DNA of 64,000 nucleotides from positions 1,054,001 to 1,118,000 of the forward strand of contig CP012815.1 of NCBI GenBank assembly GCA_001936135.1. Reading direction: 5' to 3'. Below the pieces are notes generated by a model. It made no database searches. It was not told the DNA's origin and saw nothing but the letters and a program-made list of their open reading frames with translations. Made by a program: the position numbers and the translations under genes. This document shows, piece after piece, positions 7,369 to 16,465 of this stretch (positions are counted from its first letter, which is position 1; every line of letters starts with the position of its first letter). Source of the stretch: Saccharomycopsis fibuligera x Saccharomycopsis cf. fibuligera (taxonomy: Eukaryota > Ascomycota > Saccharomycetes > Ascoideales > Saccharomycopsidaceae).

Positions 7369-9387
7369 ATGCAGCAAGCTTGTGAAAGGCATCATATAAC
7401 CATGCAGAAAGACCCACTGTCATTAAAGCACGCCAAAGTATACGAATATGAAGTGTTATTTACAAAACAAAAAACTCAAAAGAGTAAAGCATGGCATGAC
7501 GGAATTTTGAAATATTACAGCTTTAATAAGAAGATTCAGTTATTTGACGAAACCAACTCCATGCTTGCCGATGAGTTTATAAACAAACCGAGTTTGCTAT
7601 TCGATGGTAACAGGTTTTGCATATCAAATTACATGATAGAAATCAGCGTCTTGATCAACAAATTTGAGCGTGATTTATCTGATGCATTCAAAAGCAAGAG
7701 CCAAAAGGCCAGTGTTTATAGACCAAAAACTGAATCCGTCTTCAACAGCCAGAAGCAAATAAAAACAGGTTCCGCTTCTAATTTGAACACATCCATAAAA
7801 CAACCACCTTATCGAAAGGAAAGCATCAAACCAGTTGGGTTGACAAAAAGGCCACACACTGCCATTTCAGTGAAGCAGGAGCTGTCCACAAGGCCAACAA
7901 TTTCCTTTCAACCTCATCCAACAAATATCTTAGAAAATCATGATACAGTACCAGCTATAAAGAAAAGCTCATTAATACCTAATCTGGAGGCACAGCTGAT
8001 AATATCAAAATACAATATGTTGAATTCTAAAACGCGATTTCACTCCAATTTGAGGTCATCTCCATTACTCATATCTCTTCCTGATCCAAAAGTAAAGTCG
8101 GCGAATTCCTTGTCTTCATTATCTAATGAAACTCTATTAAAACCGAAGATCAGGAGTGGCGGTGTTGATCCTTCAACTCCTTCTCAAAGGAAAAACACCA
8201 AAAAGAAAAAACCAGTGCCCAAGGGAATGAAGCTTCATGGCCCTCCAAGGCCTATTGAAATTCCCAAAGCGCTTTTACAGGATTTTGAGCCTATGGGTTT
8301 GACAGCAGACAGTAATTTTGACGTGCCCATGGATCCGCATGGTGTAAAACAAGAAGTTCTTAGTGAATCTGAACTCTTGGAAGAGCATACCGGCGAATTT
8401 CTTGACCACGAAGGGCCACAAATGCCAAAGCCACTTGTCGACTATATTTCGGTTGGTGAAGACGCTAATGTTGGAAAAAAAGAAACTAAATTTGAGGATG
8501 AAAACTTGGAAGATTTAGTTAGTCAAGAGGGAAAAGAAAGAAAACAAGATTTAAATATTGAGCAGTTGGGAGATACCAACCCGACTACAGGAAAAGTTAA
8601 CGGTAAGGAAATTGATAAAGAGAAAGAGAAGGGAAAGGTAAACGAGAGAAGCGAAGAAGGGGGCAAAGAAGGTCAAGAACCCTTCATTAAAAACTCTTTG
8701 AATGCCGCCCCTAGACATATCTTGAAAGATAAAGACCCAAAAGAACTAAATACTACCCATAATGAAACTGCAAAACCTTTTCCACAGCATACAAGTAATG
8801 CTTCTTTGGTCACTCCTATAGCAACAAGGCATTACATGGACGAAAATGGAAATGCACACTTAGAGCCTTCTAAAAAGCGCAAGAAATTCTCATCTCATAT
8901 CGAGATTTATGCTTCCGATTCATCTCAAATATCTGACCACGACTTTAGCGATAGTGATGACGATGAAATTCTAAACCAAATTTCAAACAACCATTATAAA
9001 TCATCCAACCCTTCCGTTAATGACCTCAGTGCTGACAATATCACTGTCAAAAAGAAGTCGTTAGGAACCACAAGACGGGCAACTATTGCAGGGAGTGCAA
9101 TGACACCAACCACTAAAATCAGTCAAAAATATACCCAATTTTCTAATGCTATTCACGATAATACGACCCACAATCAACAAAGGACAGGAATGAAGCTATT
9201 TGGTAGGCACACAATGTCACCATCAATGAATTCATGTTCCACTCAAACTAAAACGTATAATTACAGCCCGATAACAAAAAAGGGACTGCCTTCGGTTACC
9301 AAGCTTGGATTAACAATGTCCAAGAGAATGCTAATTAACAGTGGCTCCATACAGAACAAAGACGAGCTGAAGGAAGCTACTGAGTAG
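7369..9387 (+). CDS. MTE1: MTE1/ZGRF1-like DNA-repair protein (DUF2439)
   Basis: 672 residues. Residues about 24-100 form a DUF2439 domain (YEYEVLFTKQKTQKSKAWHDGILKYY, then an IQLFDE strand and a NYMIEI strand). This domain is found at the N-terminus of yeast Mte1 and metazoan ZGRF1. Mte1 binds the Mph1 helicase and D-loops and acts in recombination and telomere maintenance in the nucleus. The remaining 570 residues are charged and disordered with Lys/Glu-rich stretches, so the protein is much longer than the roughly 270-residue Saccharomyces form. There is no helicase domain. It is the only ordinary gene inside the repeat block. In-frame CTG codons (for example in KQE-CTG-STRP) should be read as Ser. 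Confidence 0.7.
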   Translation: MQQACERHHITMQKDPLSLKHAKVYEYEVLFTKQKTQKSKAWHDGILKYYSFNKKIQLFDETNSMLADEFINKPSLLFDGNRFCISNYMIEISVLINKFERDLSDAFKSKSQKASVYRPKTESVFNSQKQIKTGSASNLNTSIKQPPYRKESIKPVGLTKRPHTAISVKQELSTRPTISFQPHPTNILENHDTVPAIKKSSLIPNLEAQLIISKYNMLNSKTRFHSNLRSSPLLISLPDPKVKSANSLSSLSNETLLKPKIRSGGVDPSTPSQRKNTKKKKPVPKGMKLHGPPRPIEIPKALLQDFEPMGLTADSNFDVPMDPHGVKQEVLSESELLEEHTGEFLDHEGPQMPKPLVDYISVGEDANVGKKETKFEDENLEDLVSQEGKERKQDLNIEQLGDTNPTTGKVNGKEIDKEKEKGKVNERSEEGGKEGQEPFIKNSLNAAPRHILKDKDPKELNTTHNETAKPFPQHTSNASLVTPIATRHYMDENGNAHLEPSKKRKKFSSHIEIYASDSSQISDHDFSDSDDDEILNQISNNHYKSSNPSVNDLSADNITVKKKSLGTTRRATIAGSAMTPTTKISQKYTQFSNAIHDNTTHNQQRTGMKLFGRHTMSPSMNSCSTQTKTYNYSPITKKGLPSVTKLGLTMSKRMLINSGSIQNKDELKEATE

Positions 9388-9742
9388 TCTGTGTGTTTCA
9401 AAGTTGGTATATTTTTTATGTTCATAAATTATTTTAATAAGCGTGTTTTGCGGATGCTTGATAAGCTCATAATCAATTTCAAACTACAACAATGGATATT
9501 TTGCACTCACCATTATTGGTTTGAATGTAATATGAAGTCTGTTTTATTTTCGCTTTAGTGTTTTGTTTTGAATTGTTAGACGGATTTTCGCAAGAGCCAA
9601 CAATTTCTGTTTGAACACTAAAAATCTACTTGATTCAGTCAATAGCGTAAAAGGCACAATAAAGATAACATATCGAATCTTCGGAAAACCATTATAAAGA
9701 GTAGTTTCCTTAAACTTATTTTTATTTTGTTTAAATGGATGA
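9388..9742. other. 3' flank of MTE1-like gene
   Basis: AT-rich, gene-free sequence between the MTE1-like stop codon and the poly(T) end of LINE copy 2. Nothing recognisable. Confidence 0.4.
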
Positions 9743-9827
9743 TTTTTTTTTTTTTTTGAGGGTCATTGCTTTGCTGTCGACAGATAGAAAGAAAGGGTCT
9801 CACTTCAGTACCATCTTCCACTTACTA

Positions 9828-9849
9828 AGATAACACAACAGTGTTATCT
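9828..9849 (-). other. LINE 3' hairpin, second copy
   Basis: Stem AGATAACAC/GTGTTATCT identical to copy 1 but with loop AACA instead of TGAT. Confidence 0.75.
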
Positions 9850-9964
9850 AATTCATTACCGTAGTGATGTAGTAAATGAGACTAGAGATTGGAATGGTTT
9901 TCCCTCAAAGTCCTTATCTTTCCGTAGGCGGGAGTATTTCTTTTGAAAACAAGTAGTTGCCGAC

Positions 9965-10016
9965 TTTTTTTTTTCACACACAATATCGATTTATTATTTC
10001 TATATATAAACGATAG
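9965..10016 (-). repeat. SINE-like element, copy C (5'-truncated)
   Basis: A 52-bp insertion inside LINE copy 2 that is absent from copy 1. On the minus strand it is the last part of the SINE-like unit (from CTATCGTTTATAT) followed by A10. Flanking 2-3 bp may be a short target duplication. The 5' truncation together with a poly(A) tail is what reverse transcription from the 3' end produces. Confidence 0.65.
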
Positions 10017-10430
10017 ACTTGGATCAATTCTCGTGTATCGCTGGATGGAAGGATGTTCTCGAAGCAGCCAGGGTGTTTGTTTGTTTAGCATTTTCCAGAA
10101 TGTCAGACACTCTTTATTAGTGACTTGTTTGAGACGTTCCAACTGGTTTGAGAATAGTAGTTTATCTTTCTTCTCGCGCACTTGTGCACTACCGTTCCGG
10201 GATTTGAAGTCAAAGACTTCTTTTGGAATAAACTTTTTTTTCAAGAACAGTACTCCGAGCTCCACAGCTATATCTGAGGTGCGCTGAAGCCCAAGGGTAC
10301 CAATATTGTGTTTGGTGGGGACTACTTGTTTCCACAGAGCTATTATGTTTATTTCTGTGGTTGTCAATATGAAGCACTGTGCTGGGTTTTGTGCCAGTCC
10401 CAGCTCAATTCCTTATTTTTTTTTTATTTA

Positions 10431-10477
10431 CAGACTGATCAGGAAGGCGAACACAATGAAGGAAAATGCTCGAAACA
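10431..10477 (+). repeat. LTR end fragment
   Basis: 47 bp matching the terminal part of the LTR family (CAGACTGATCAGG to CGAAACA). It abuts, with a 4-bp gap, the complete LTR that starts at 10482. It is the remnant of an earlier insertion at the same place. Confidence 0.65.
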
Positions 10478-10481
10478 AAAA

Positions 10482-10722
10482 TGTTGTGTTTAAAAGGGTA
10501 GTTCTCTACTAAGTACTTTTAAGCGCGTCTTGTTATGGTTATTATCGTTATCGATGGGTATTTCGGCTTGTCCTTTATTCCGCCCATCGCTATATACACA
10601 AGTTAAAAGGAACTCGTCGCCGACCTTTATACAAGATTTTCGACAACTTGAAGGGTCCTTCTGTCGGTTATGACGCAGACTGATCAGGAATGCAAACACA
10701 ATGAAGGAAAATGTTCGCAACA
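10482..10722 (-). repeat. 3' LTR of the retrotransposon
   Basis: 241 bp from TGTTGTGTTTAAAAGGG to TTCGCAACA on the plus strand. It contains the TATATA-type core CATCGCTATATACACAAG shared by all copies in this window. Confidence 0.8.
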
Positions 10723-11324
10723 CTTCCCTGCCTCGACAAAATTTCGCCCTCGAAATTATCTCCAATCTGTACTACCCAGCGAAGGTTCAGAATTTCACGA
10801 GCCAATCCTGGTACACGAAGTGGGAAACATATAACCGCCATTACCACATTGCGGACCAAATCAAAAAACCACTCCCATCGTTACATTCCGCTCTTTCAAC
10901 TTGTAAAAGATAAAAAATAGGAAGAAATGTTAACATCAAAAATTTATAAATGAAAAATGAAAATTGCATGCATGCTAAATGAAAAATAAGAAAAAATAAA
11001 AAACTCTTCTTTTGGCCAGAAAGAAAAGGTGTGATGCGTTCTTGTGCACATCCCAGCTAATTGACTGCTAACCAATTTGCAATGCATATCTAAGGCAGAG
11101 CCAACGCCGGCAGGTCCAATCAGAGTTGCCTTGTCAGTAATTGATACCTGGTCTATACTAAATCTCCGTACAATGATTTGCCATTAAATATGTCAGACTA
11201 GCAGAGCAATAAATATAAAATAAAATACCATCATCCATCCAGATCCGTTTCAATCAAATCGATAATTCAGCGTTTCGCTTATTCTAAAAGCGGTACATAA
11301 ATGTCCGTCTTTCGTATCGATAAT

Positions 11325-11430
11325 CTCCAAGAATCCAAACTTCGAAGAGGAGATTTTCCAACTTCTTTTCATTCACGACCTCCAAGGGTTCAAATTCGAA
11401 GAGGACTAAATGCAACTTCTTTTCCAGTGT
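11325..11430. repeat. Imperfect tandem duplication inside the LTR element
   Basis: Two related segments about 55 bp apart. Both begin CTCCAAG, contain CGAAGAGGA and end CAACTTCTTTTC. They are non-coding in the present state. Confidence 0.5.
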
Positions 11431-11529
11431 TCTCTTCCGTTAATCAATAGTTAACGCTTGATCTTCGTCAAGTCATTCGTTTTCTCTTTCCGAGATTGCT
11501 AGTTGTCATTGTAATGACGTAGGTTGCCT

Positions 11530-11690
11530 TGGTCAAACCTGTTCAAAGCTGTTCAAAGCTGGTCAAAGCTGGTAAGAATCGGTCATACTTGTGACGCTTG
11601 GTCAAACCTGGAACTTTGTGGGGCTCTTGGTGGGACGCTTGGTACGCTTGGTGAACCTGGTCTAACCTGGTCATACCTGTCTTAAACTCG
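11530..11690. repeat. Degenerate decamer repeats (GTCAAACCTG type)
   Basis: Repeated variants of a 10-mer (GTCAAACCTG, TTCAAAGCTG, GTCAAAGCTG, GTCTAACCTG, GTCATACCTG) run through about 160 bp near the 3' end of the LTR element. A chance minus-strand ORF crosses them. Confidence 0.6.
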
Positions 11691-11720
11691 CGACTGATAA
11701 TGTTGTCAATATCCTCACTC

Positions 11721-12045
11721 TTAACTAATCTCCAAATCCGGTAACCAATTATCAATCAATTTTACGGTTGGTTCCTGTTCCGTTCTTATCAAAAATGTTA
11801 TCAACAATCTCTTAGTTACTGCTTTTGGCACGCATTCCATCCAGGTTGCAACATCAATAATACCAGCGATATGGGGAGGAGCACGGTGAAACGTGGCAGA
11901 TATCTCTTCGTTAGCAATATCAATAAAAATAATCTCTTTAATATCATCTAAACGTGCTTTCAATTGACGCTTCTGTGGACAATTGAGATAATCCTGAAAA
12001 ACTCGGTGTAGATAACTGAAATCAGAGTCATTCTGACGTTTGTAA
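11721..12045 (-). pseudogene. Second reading frame of the LTR element (remnant)
   Basis: A minus-strand frame overlaps the end of the gag-like ORF in a different phase (NDSDFSYLHRVFQDYL) and stays open to 11721. No reverse transcriptase or integrase core motif is present. I infer it is what remains of the pol region or a 3' ORF. Confidence 0.35.
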
Positions 12046-13194
12046 GGTTTTAACCATTTGCATAAGAATTTTTGATTGCGTAGACTTCTCTGGAGAGGAA
12101 TGTTTATCGTTGTATTCGTTTATCTCTGAAACACAGCGATATGATCCAAAATATTTTGGATCCCACTTGCTTATAGTTGCACTATGGAAAGCAAGCCGAT
12201 GAACGAACACTAAGTCGTTTTTCCGAAACTTCTGGGTTGGTCTAAAGTTGTTGGCTTTTGTTACCGAGCTAAAATTTTGTCTCCTTTGTGATTCTCCTCT
12301 TATTGCCATAACCTGGAATTTTGGATTTGACACATATGTGTTACGGATGTCCTTCATCAAAACTATTGTCTCACTAGGATCAATACCTATTCTGCCATTG
12401 TCTTCTCGAGATGTTTGCTGCATCGCTGCTGCTGCGTGAGATTTGAGTTCAAATAAAACCTTGTTATATTCTCTGTGAAAACTTTCGCGAACATGTCTAA
12501 ATAACCGTTCATGGTATACTTCCTGAACTGCTTTTGGAAGCGTGTTAACAATATTGGTCACCTTATTTAGTTGTTCTTCAAATGATTCGTATCCTTTTTG
12601 TTTATCTTGACGACGTAACCGTTCAGTGGTTTCTCTCAAGGTTGGAATTATAGCTTGCTTTATTTCTCTGAGCTTTCCTTCCATGTCCGTTGATTCGAAA
12701 CGAAAATCAGTTGAGTTATTTGCAAAAGCACCTATAACTTTTCTCAAAGACGAAGTGTCTAAGGTGTTGACTAAAATCCATTCTAAGTGTTCGTTTTCGA
12801 CCGTTCCTAATTTCGATAAGAGGTCAATTTCCTTTTTCAAGCAAATCATGTACATTTCTGGACCATCGGCGATTCTAAACTTTTCTCTCGTATATCTGTT
12901 TGAGTTTTTAAACATGTATCTCTGAACTGCATCAAATAATCCAACTTTTCCTTTTTTCTTTGGTTGTTCGTCAGAATCGGAGCTGTTGTCTTCCGTAACG
13001 TCTCTAATTCTTTTTTCTGGTTCAGGGTCAGTTTCGCTTCTGGATTCAATATTCTTTAATCTTTCATCATGGTTTCCCATTTGTTGTTTAATTTCCTTGA
13101 GCAATCCCGCAATGATTTCCAAGTTTTGTCCAATGTTTGAACCCTCAACTGCTGGTTTTTCAGTTGATTGTTGTTGTTTGTCTTGTTTGTTCAT
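12028..13194 (-). CDS. Gag-like protein fused to an integrase-like C-terminal module
   Basis: 388 residues from an ATG. Residues 1-80 are Gln-rich, coiled and acidic. Residues about 80-300 form a helical capsid-like region (GLFDAVQRYMFKNSNRYTREKF, then EHLEWILVNTLDTSSLRKVIGAF). The last 80 residues change character: FRPTQKFRKNDLVFVHRL, then ISKWDPKYFGSYRCVSEINEY. This resembles the GPY/F-type module at the end of gypsy integrases (K-x-GDLV...W-x-GPY). I infer that an internal deletion joined gag to the end of pol in frame. Whether it is expressed is unknown. An alternative is a natural gag with a chance resemblance. Confidence 0.5.
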   Translation of the reverse strand: MNKQDKQQQSTEKPAVEGSNIGQNLEIIAGLLKEIKQQMGNHDERLKNIESRSETDPEPEKRIRDVTEDNSSDSDEQPKKKGKVGLFDAVQRYMFKNSNRYTREKFRIADGPEMYMICLKKEIDLLSKLGTVENEHLEWILVNTLDTSSLRKVIGAFANNSTDFRFESTDMEGKLREIKQAIIPTLRETTERLRRQDKQKGYESFEEQLNKVTNIVNTLPKAVQEVYHERLFRHVRESFHREYNKVLFELKSHAAAAMQQTSREDNGRIGIDPSETIVLMKDIRNTYVSNPKFQVMAIRGESQRRQNFSSVTKANNFRPTQKFRKNDLVFVHRLAFHSATISKWDPKYFGSYRCVSEINEYNDKHSSPEKSTQSKILMQMVKTLQTSE

Positions 13195-13250
13195 TCTTTA
13201 AGTTTATAGTATGTTCTTAACTTTCAAATAGTTAAATTGCGAAGAAGTAA

Positions 13251-13504
13251 TGTTGTGTTTAAAAGGGGGTAGTTCTCTACTAAGCACTTTTAAACGCGTA
13301 TTGTAGGAGTTATTATCGTTATCGATGGGTATGTCCGGCTTATCGTTTATTCCGCCCATCGCTATATACACAAGTTAGAAGGAACACAACGCCGACCTTT
13401 ATACAAGATTTTCGATAGCAACCTAGGGGTGCCTCTTGTCTAGACTGATTGTGAACACAGACTGATCAGGAATGTGAATACAATAAAGGAAAATATTCGC
13501 AACA
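13251..13504 (-). repeat. 5' LTR of the retrotransposon
   Basis: 254 bp from TGTTGTGTTT to TTCGCAACA on the plus strand, clearly related to 10482-10722 but divergent near 13424-13455. Confidence 0.8.
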
Positions 13505-13514
13505 AATACAATAC

Positions 13515-13885
13515 ACATTGTGTTCGCATTCCTGATCAGTCTGCGTGCATAACCGACTGAAGGATCCTTCAAGTTGTCGAAAATTTTGTATAAAGGTCGG
13601 CGTTGTGTTCCTTCTAACTTGTGTATATAGCGATGGGCGGAATAAACGATAAGCCGGACATACCCATCGATAACGATAATAACTCCTACTTTTTTTTTTT
13701 TTTCACACACAATATCGATTTATTATTTCTATATAAACGATAGGAAATACAATCTTATAAACTTATCTATATAGTATATACAGTATAGTTCAGTTGTTAG
13801 TATATAGGGGAAACTTATACAAGTGAAAACCTACAATACGCGTTTAAAAGTGCTTAGTAGAGAACTACCCCTTTTAAACACAACA
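13515..13885 (-). mobile_element. Solo LTR in opposite orientation, interrupted by a SINE-like element
   Basis: The same LTR family in reverse orientation. It lacks about 20 bp at its left end and ends AACACAACA at 13885. The SINE-like unit 13690-13829 is inserted in it with a CCTAC duplication on both sides. The LTR ends 12 bp upstream of tRNA-Arg. With the 5' LTR to its left it forms a head-to-head inverted pair. Confidence 0.75.
13690..13829 (-). repeat. SINE-like element, copy B (full length)
   Basis: 140 bp on the minus strand from TTTTCACTTG to TGTGTGAAAA plus poly(A) (14 T on the plus strand). It is flanked by CCTAC at 13685-13689 and 13830-13834. The uninterrupted LTR at 13251 shows the empty site, which confirms a real insertion with a 5-bp target duplication. 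Confidence 0.75.
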
Positions 13886-13897
13886 AAAAAGCAATTA

Positions 13898-13971
13898 GCC
13901 GGGCTAGCCTAATTGGTTAGGGCGTCTGACTTCTAATCAGGAGATTCTGGGTTCGAGTCCCAGGTTCGGTG
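13898..13971 (+). tRNA. tRNA-Arg (TCT)
   Basis: A 74-nt cloverleaf: acceptor GCCGGGC with GTTCGGT, D-arm GCCT...GGGC, anticodon loop CTTCTAA (TCT, reads AGA), T-arm CTGGGTTCGAGTCCCAG, discriminator G. A T4 run follows directly as Pol III terminator. It resembles Saccharomyces tRNA-Arg(UCU), especially in the anticodon arm. Confidence 0.96.
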
Positions 13972-14429
13972 TTTTCTTTTTTGTATTTTTTTCCAATGTT
14001 CTCTATTGTAACAGAACATATTCTTTATTGTTTTTTGAATCATTCTTAATAACAACTCTTAGGTCTAGCTTATATTTACCGCTGCAACTTGTCTTGAGCT
14101 GACTCAATGGCTGGTGTTGGTTCCACTCGGCTTTCCGGAGTGTTCTGCGGAGATAGCCGACAGCACCTGCCTGTTCGGGGTAGCCAATGAGCGGCGATTT
14201 CTTAGTCAGCGCACTGTAGAAAAAGGCACATGGTAACGTTTCCCCACTATCGCGATAAGTAGAGTATATAAGCTCAGTGATTGCTTGTCCCTTTTTCTTT
14301 GAGTTGCACTTGCTGGCATGTGCCATCCCTGGACAGCGGTAAATTGAATCTGCTGAAATATTTCATTGTCTGGATATTCAAAACATATTGCAGTAACTTC
14401 AATATCCATATTGTATCATCATCATCATC
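13972..14429 (+). promoter_or_regulatory. Catalase promoter region
   Basis: After the tRNA terminator, the region upstream of the catalase contains an AGCCAATGAG (CCAAT-type) motif near 14182 and a TATATAAG box at 14266-14273, about 160 bp before the ATG. An ATCATC run directly precedes the start codon. Confidence 0.5.
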
Positions 14430-15977
14430 ATGGGTAAAGACGATAACGCTCCTACTTTCTCCACTTCCCAAGGCGCTCCCGTCGCCGAACCCTATGCTAC
14501 TCAAAGAATTGGCAACGATGGGCCATTGCTTTTGCAAGACTTCACGTTAATTGATTCGTTGGCCCACTTTGACAGAGAGAGAATTCCTGAAAGAGTGGTA
14601 CATGCTAAAGGTTCTGGCGCTTATGGTGTCTTTGAAGTTACCGATGACATTACTGACTTGTGTTCCGCTAAGTTTTTGAATCAAGTGGGCAAAAAAACTA
14701 GAAGTTTTGTTAGATTCAGTACTGTGGGAGGTGAAAAAGGTTCTGCTGATACTGCTAGAGACCCAAGAGGTTTTGCAGTCAAGTTTTATACTGAAGATGG
14801 TAATTATGACTTAGTGATGAATAATACCCCTGTATTTTTTATCAGAGATCCAAGCAAATTTGTTCCGTTTATTCATACGCAAAAGAGGAACCCAGAAACC
14901 AACTTGAAAGATCCAGACATGTTTTGGGATTATTTGACCACTAATCAAGAATCCATTCACCAAGTATGCATCTTGTTTAGTGACAGAGGTACTCCATATG
15001 GCTATAGATTTATGAACGGCTACTCTGGTCATACTTACAAATGGACTAATAGTAAAGGAGAATGGAGATATGTGCAAATTCATTTCAAGTGCGATCAAGG
15101 AAATAAAACGTTTAGCGTTGAAGAAGCAGGGGAATTAGCTGGTTCTAATCCAGATTTTGCTCAGCAAGATTTGTTTAATGCTATTAAAAAGGGTGAATAT
15201 CCTTCATGGACCGTTTATGTTCAATCAATGACTCAAGAAGAAGCCGCAAAATTGCCATTCTCGGTGTTTGATTTGACCAAAGTTTGGCCGCATGATCAAT
15301 TTCCATTACGTAGATTTGGTAAATGGACATTAAACGAAAACCCACAAAACTATTTTGCTGAAGTTGAACAAGCAGCATTCTCACCATCACATACTGTTCC
15401 GGGAATTGAACCATCTGCTGATCCAGTATTACAATCAAGATTATTCTCATATCCAGATACTCACCGTCACAGATTAGGGGTAAATTATGCCCAAATTCCC
15501 GTCAATTGTCCATTTGCTGCTAAAAAGGCATTCAATCCATTTATCAGAGATGGTGGGATGTCAGTCAATGGCAACTTGGGAGCCGCGCCAAATTATTTGG
15601 CTACTAATCAGCCAATAAAGTTTGATACCTCGGTAAAATTGCAAGAACATCAAGAAGTTTGGCATGGACCAGCGTTCGCTAGACATTGGCAAGTGGTTGA
15701 TGATATTGATTATGCTCAACCTCGTGCTCTTTATGAAAAAGTGTTGAGCAAGCAACCGGGACAACAAAAGGCATTGGCTCATAATGTGGCAGTACATGCT
15801 TCTGGAGCTAAGAGAGATATTCAAGACCGAGTTATTGAAATGTTCAGTAGAGTGCATCCAAAATTGGGCAAAGATATCAAGGAAGAAATTTATGCCCTTG
15901 ACCCAAGAGATCAAAAGAAGGAGTTGTTCAATAAAAACGGCCAGCTTCCAAGATGCCCATATCATTCCAAGTTGTGA
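14430..15977 (+). CDS. CAT1: Catalase, peroxisomal
   Basis: 515 residues, full length for a small-subunit haem catalase, which splits H2O2 into water and oxygen. Active-site elements are in place: FDRERIPERVVHAKG with catalytic His58, NNTPVFFIRDP with Asn131, and the proximal haem ligand Tyr341 in RLFSYPDTHRHRLG. The C-terminus is SKL, a canonical PTS1 signal, so peroxisomal import is expected. I found no in-frame CTG and the codons are strongly biased to TTG-Leu and AGA-Arg, as in highly expressed CUG-clade genes. The start ATG is the first in frame after a good TATA box. Confidence 0.97.
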   Translation: MGKDDNAPTFSTSQGAPVAEPYATQRIGNDGPLLLQDFTLIDSLAHFDRERIPERVVHAKGSGAYGVFEVTDDITDLCSAKFLNQVGKKTRSFVRFSTVGGEKGSADTARDPRGFAVKFYTEDGNYDLVMNNTPVFFIRDPSKFVPFIHTQKRNPETNLKDPDMFWDYLTTNQESIHQVCILFSDRGTPYGYRFMNGYSGHTYKWTNSKGEWRYVQIHFKCDQGNKTFSVEEAGELAGSNPDFAQQDLFNAIKKGEYPSWTVYVQSMTQEEAAKLPFSVFDLTKVWPHDQFPLRRFGKWTLNENPQNYFAEVEQAAFSPSHTVPGIEPSADPVLQSRLFSYPDTHRHRLGVNYAQIPVNCPFAAKKAFNPFIRDGGMSVNGNLGAAPNYLATNQPIKFDTSVKLQEHQEVWHGPAFARHWQVVDDIDYAQPRALYEKVLSKQPGQQKALAHNVAVHASGAKRDIQDRVIEMFSRVHPKLGKDIKEEIYALDPRDQKKELFNKNGQLPRCPYHSKL

Positions 15978-16465
15978 GTGGGCTGGCTCATATATACATC
16001 AAATTGGTTTTTTTTTATATTATTGTTTTTTCTGCTGTCGTTGATACGTTCTTTTATCTTTGTTTTACACACTTTTTTTTTTTTTTTTTTTTTTACTTAT
16101 TTTTTATTTTCTTTATATGCATGAATCTAACATTATGAATGAATCCGAAAATCAACATCTATGATTTAGAAGGGCTATATAGGGAGTGTGTTGTGTATTG
16201 TATCATTCAAGAAAGAATCGCCTTTCATCTTTTGTATTATTCTCATTCAAAAAACTGTCAACTTTTTTCTGGACAGCCAACAACATTATTCAGCCATTAG
16301 TGAGCGACAAAATGCATTTTCCAAAACTATTGATTCAAATGACTGACTGGCTGGTCGACTGACCACGAGCTAATTTTCCTTTGCTATATATATCGTTATT
16401 CAATATCAATATCAATAGTAACATCCTAATTGAAAAAGTCATCACAGTACCAAAATAACAGCTCC
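15978..16465. other. Convergent intergenic region catalase/CCA1
   Basis: Between two converging 3' ends. It has long T tracts (for example 16073-16095) and no gene. Confidence 0.4.

Larger units (their letters stand above)
9743..10413 (-). mobile_element. LINE 3'-end, copy 2, rearranged
   Basis: It starts on the plus strand with a T16 run (the sense-strand poly(A) tail), then the same 3'-terminal sequence as copy 1, including the hairpin and the QVREKKDKLLFSNQL-type coding segment. Relative to copy 1 about 200 bp of coding sequence is missing after position 10056. A piece of that missing segment (CCCAGCTCAATTCCTTATT) reappears at about 10397-10415. A SINE-like fragment is inserted at 9965-10016. 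Sequence between about 10200 and 10390 has no counterpart in copy 1, so this copy is rearranged or from a related subfamily. Confidence 0.6.
10482..13504 (-). mobile_element. Internally deleted Ty3/gypsy-like LTR retrotransposon
   Basis: Two LTRs in the same orientation (10482-10722 and 13251-13504), bounded by TGTTG...CAACA, enclose 2.5 kb. The coding content is on the minus strand, so 13251-13504 is the 5' LTR. Next to the 3' LTR the sense strand has a polypurine-like GGCAGGGAAG (10723-10732). The main ORF starts 57 bp inside the 5' LTR. Protease, reverse transcriptase and RNase H are missing, so this is a non-autonomous derivative. No TGG-type primer site follows the 5' LTR. The LTRs differ from each other at many positions and no target duplication is evident, so it is an old insertion. 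Confidence 0.75.

Noticed and set aside
10306-10920. Short ORFs across LTR sequence near 10.3-10.9 kb
   Set aside because: They lie within LTR or element-boundary sequence and change frame between copies.
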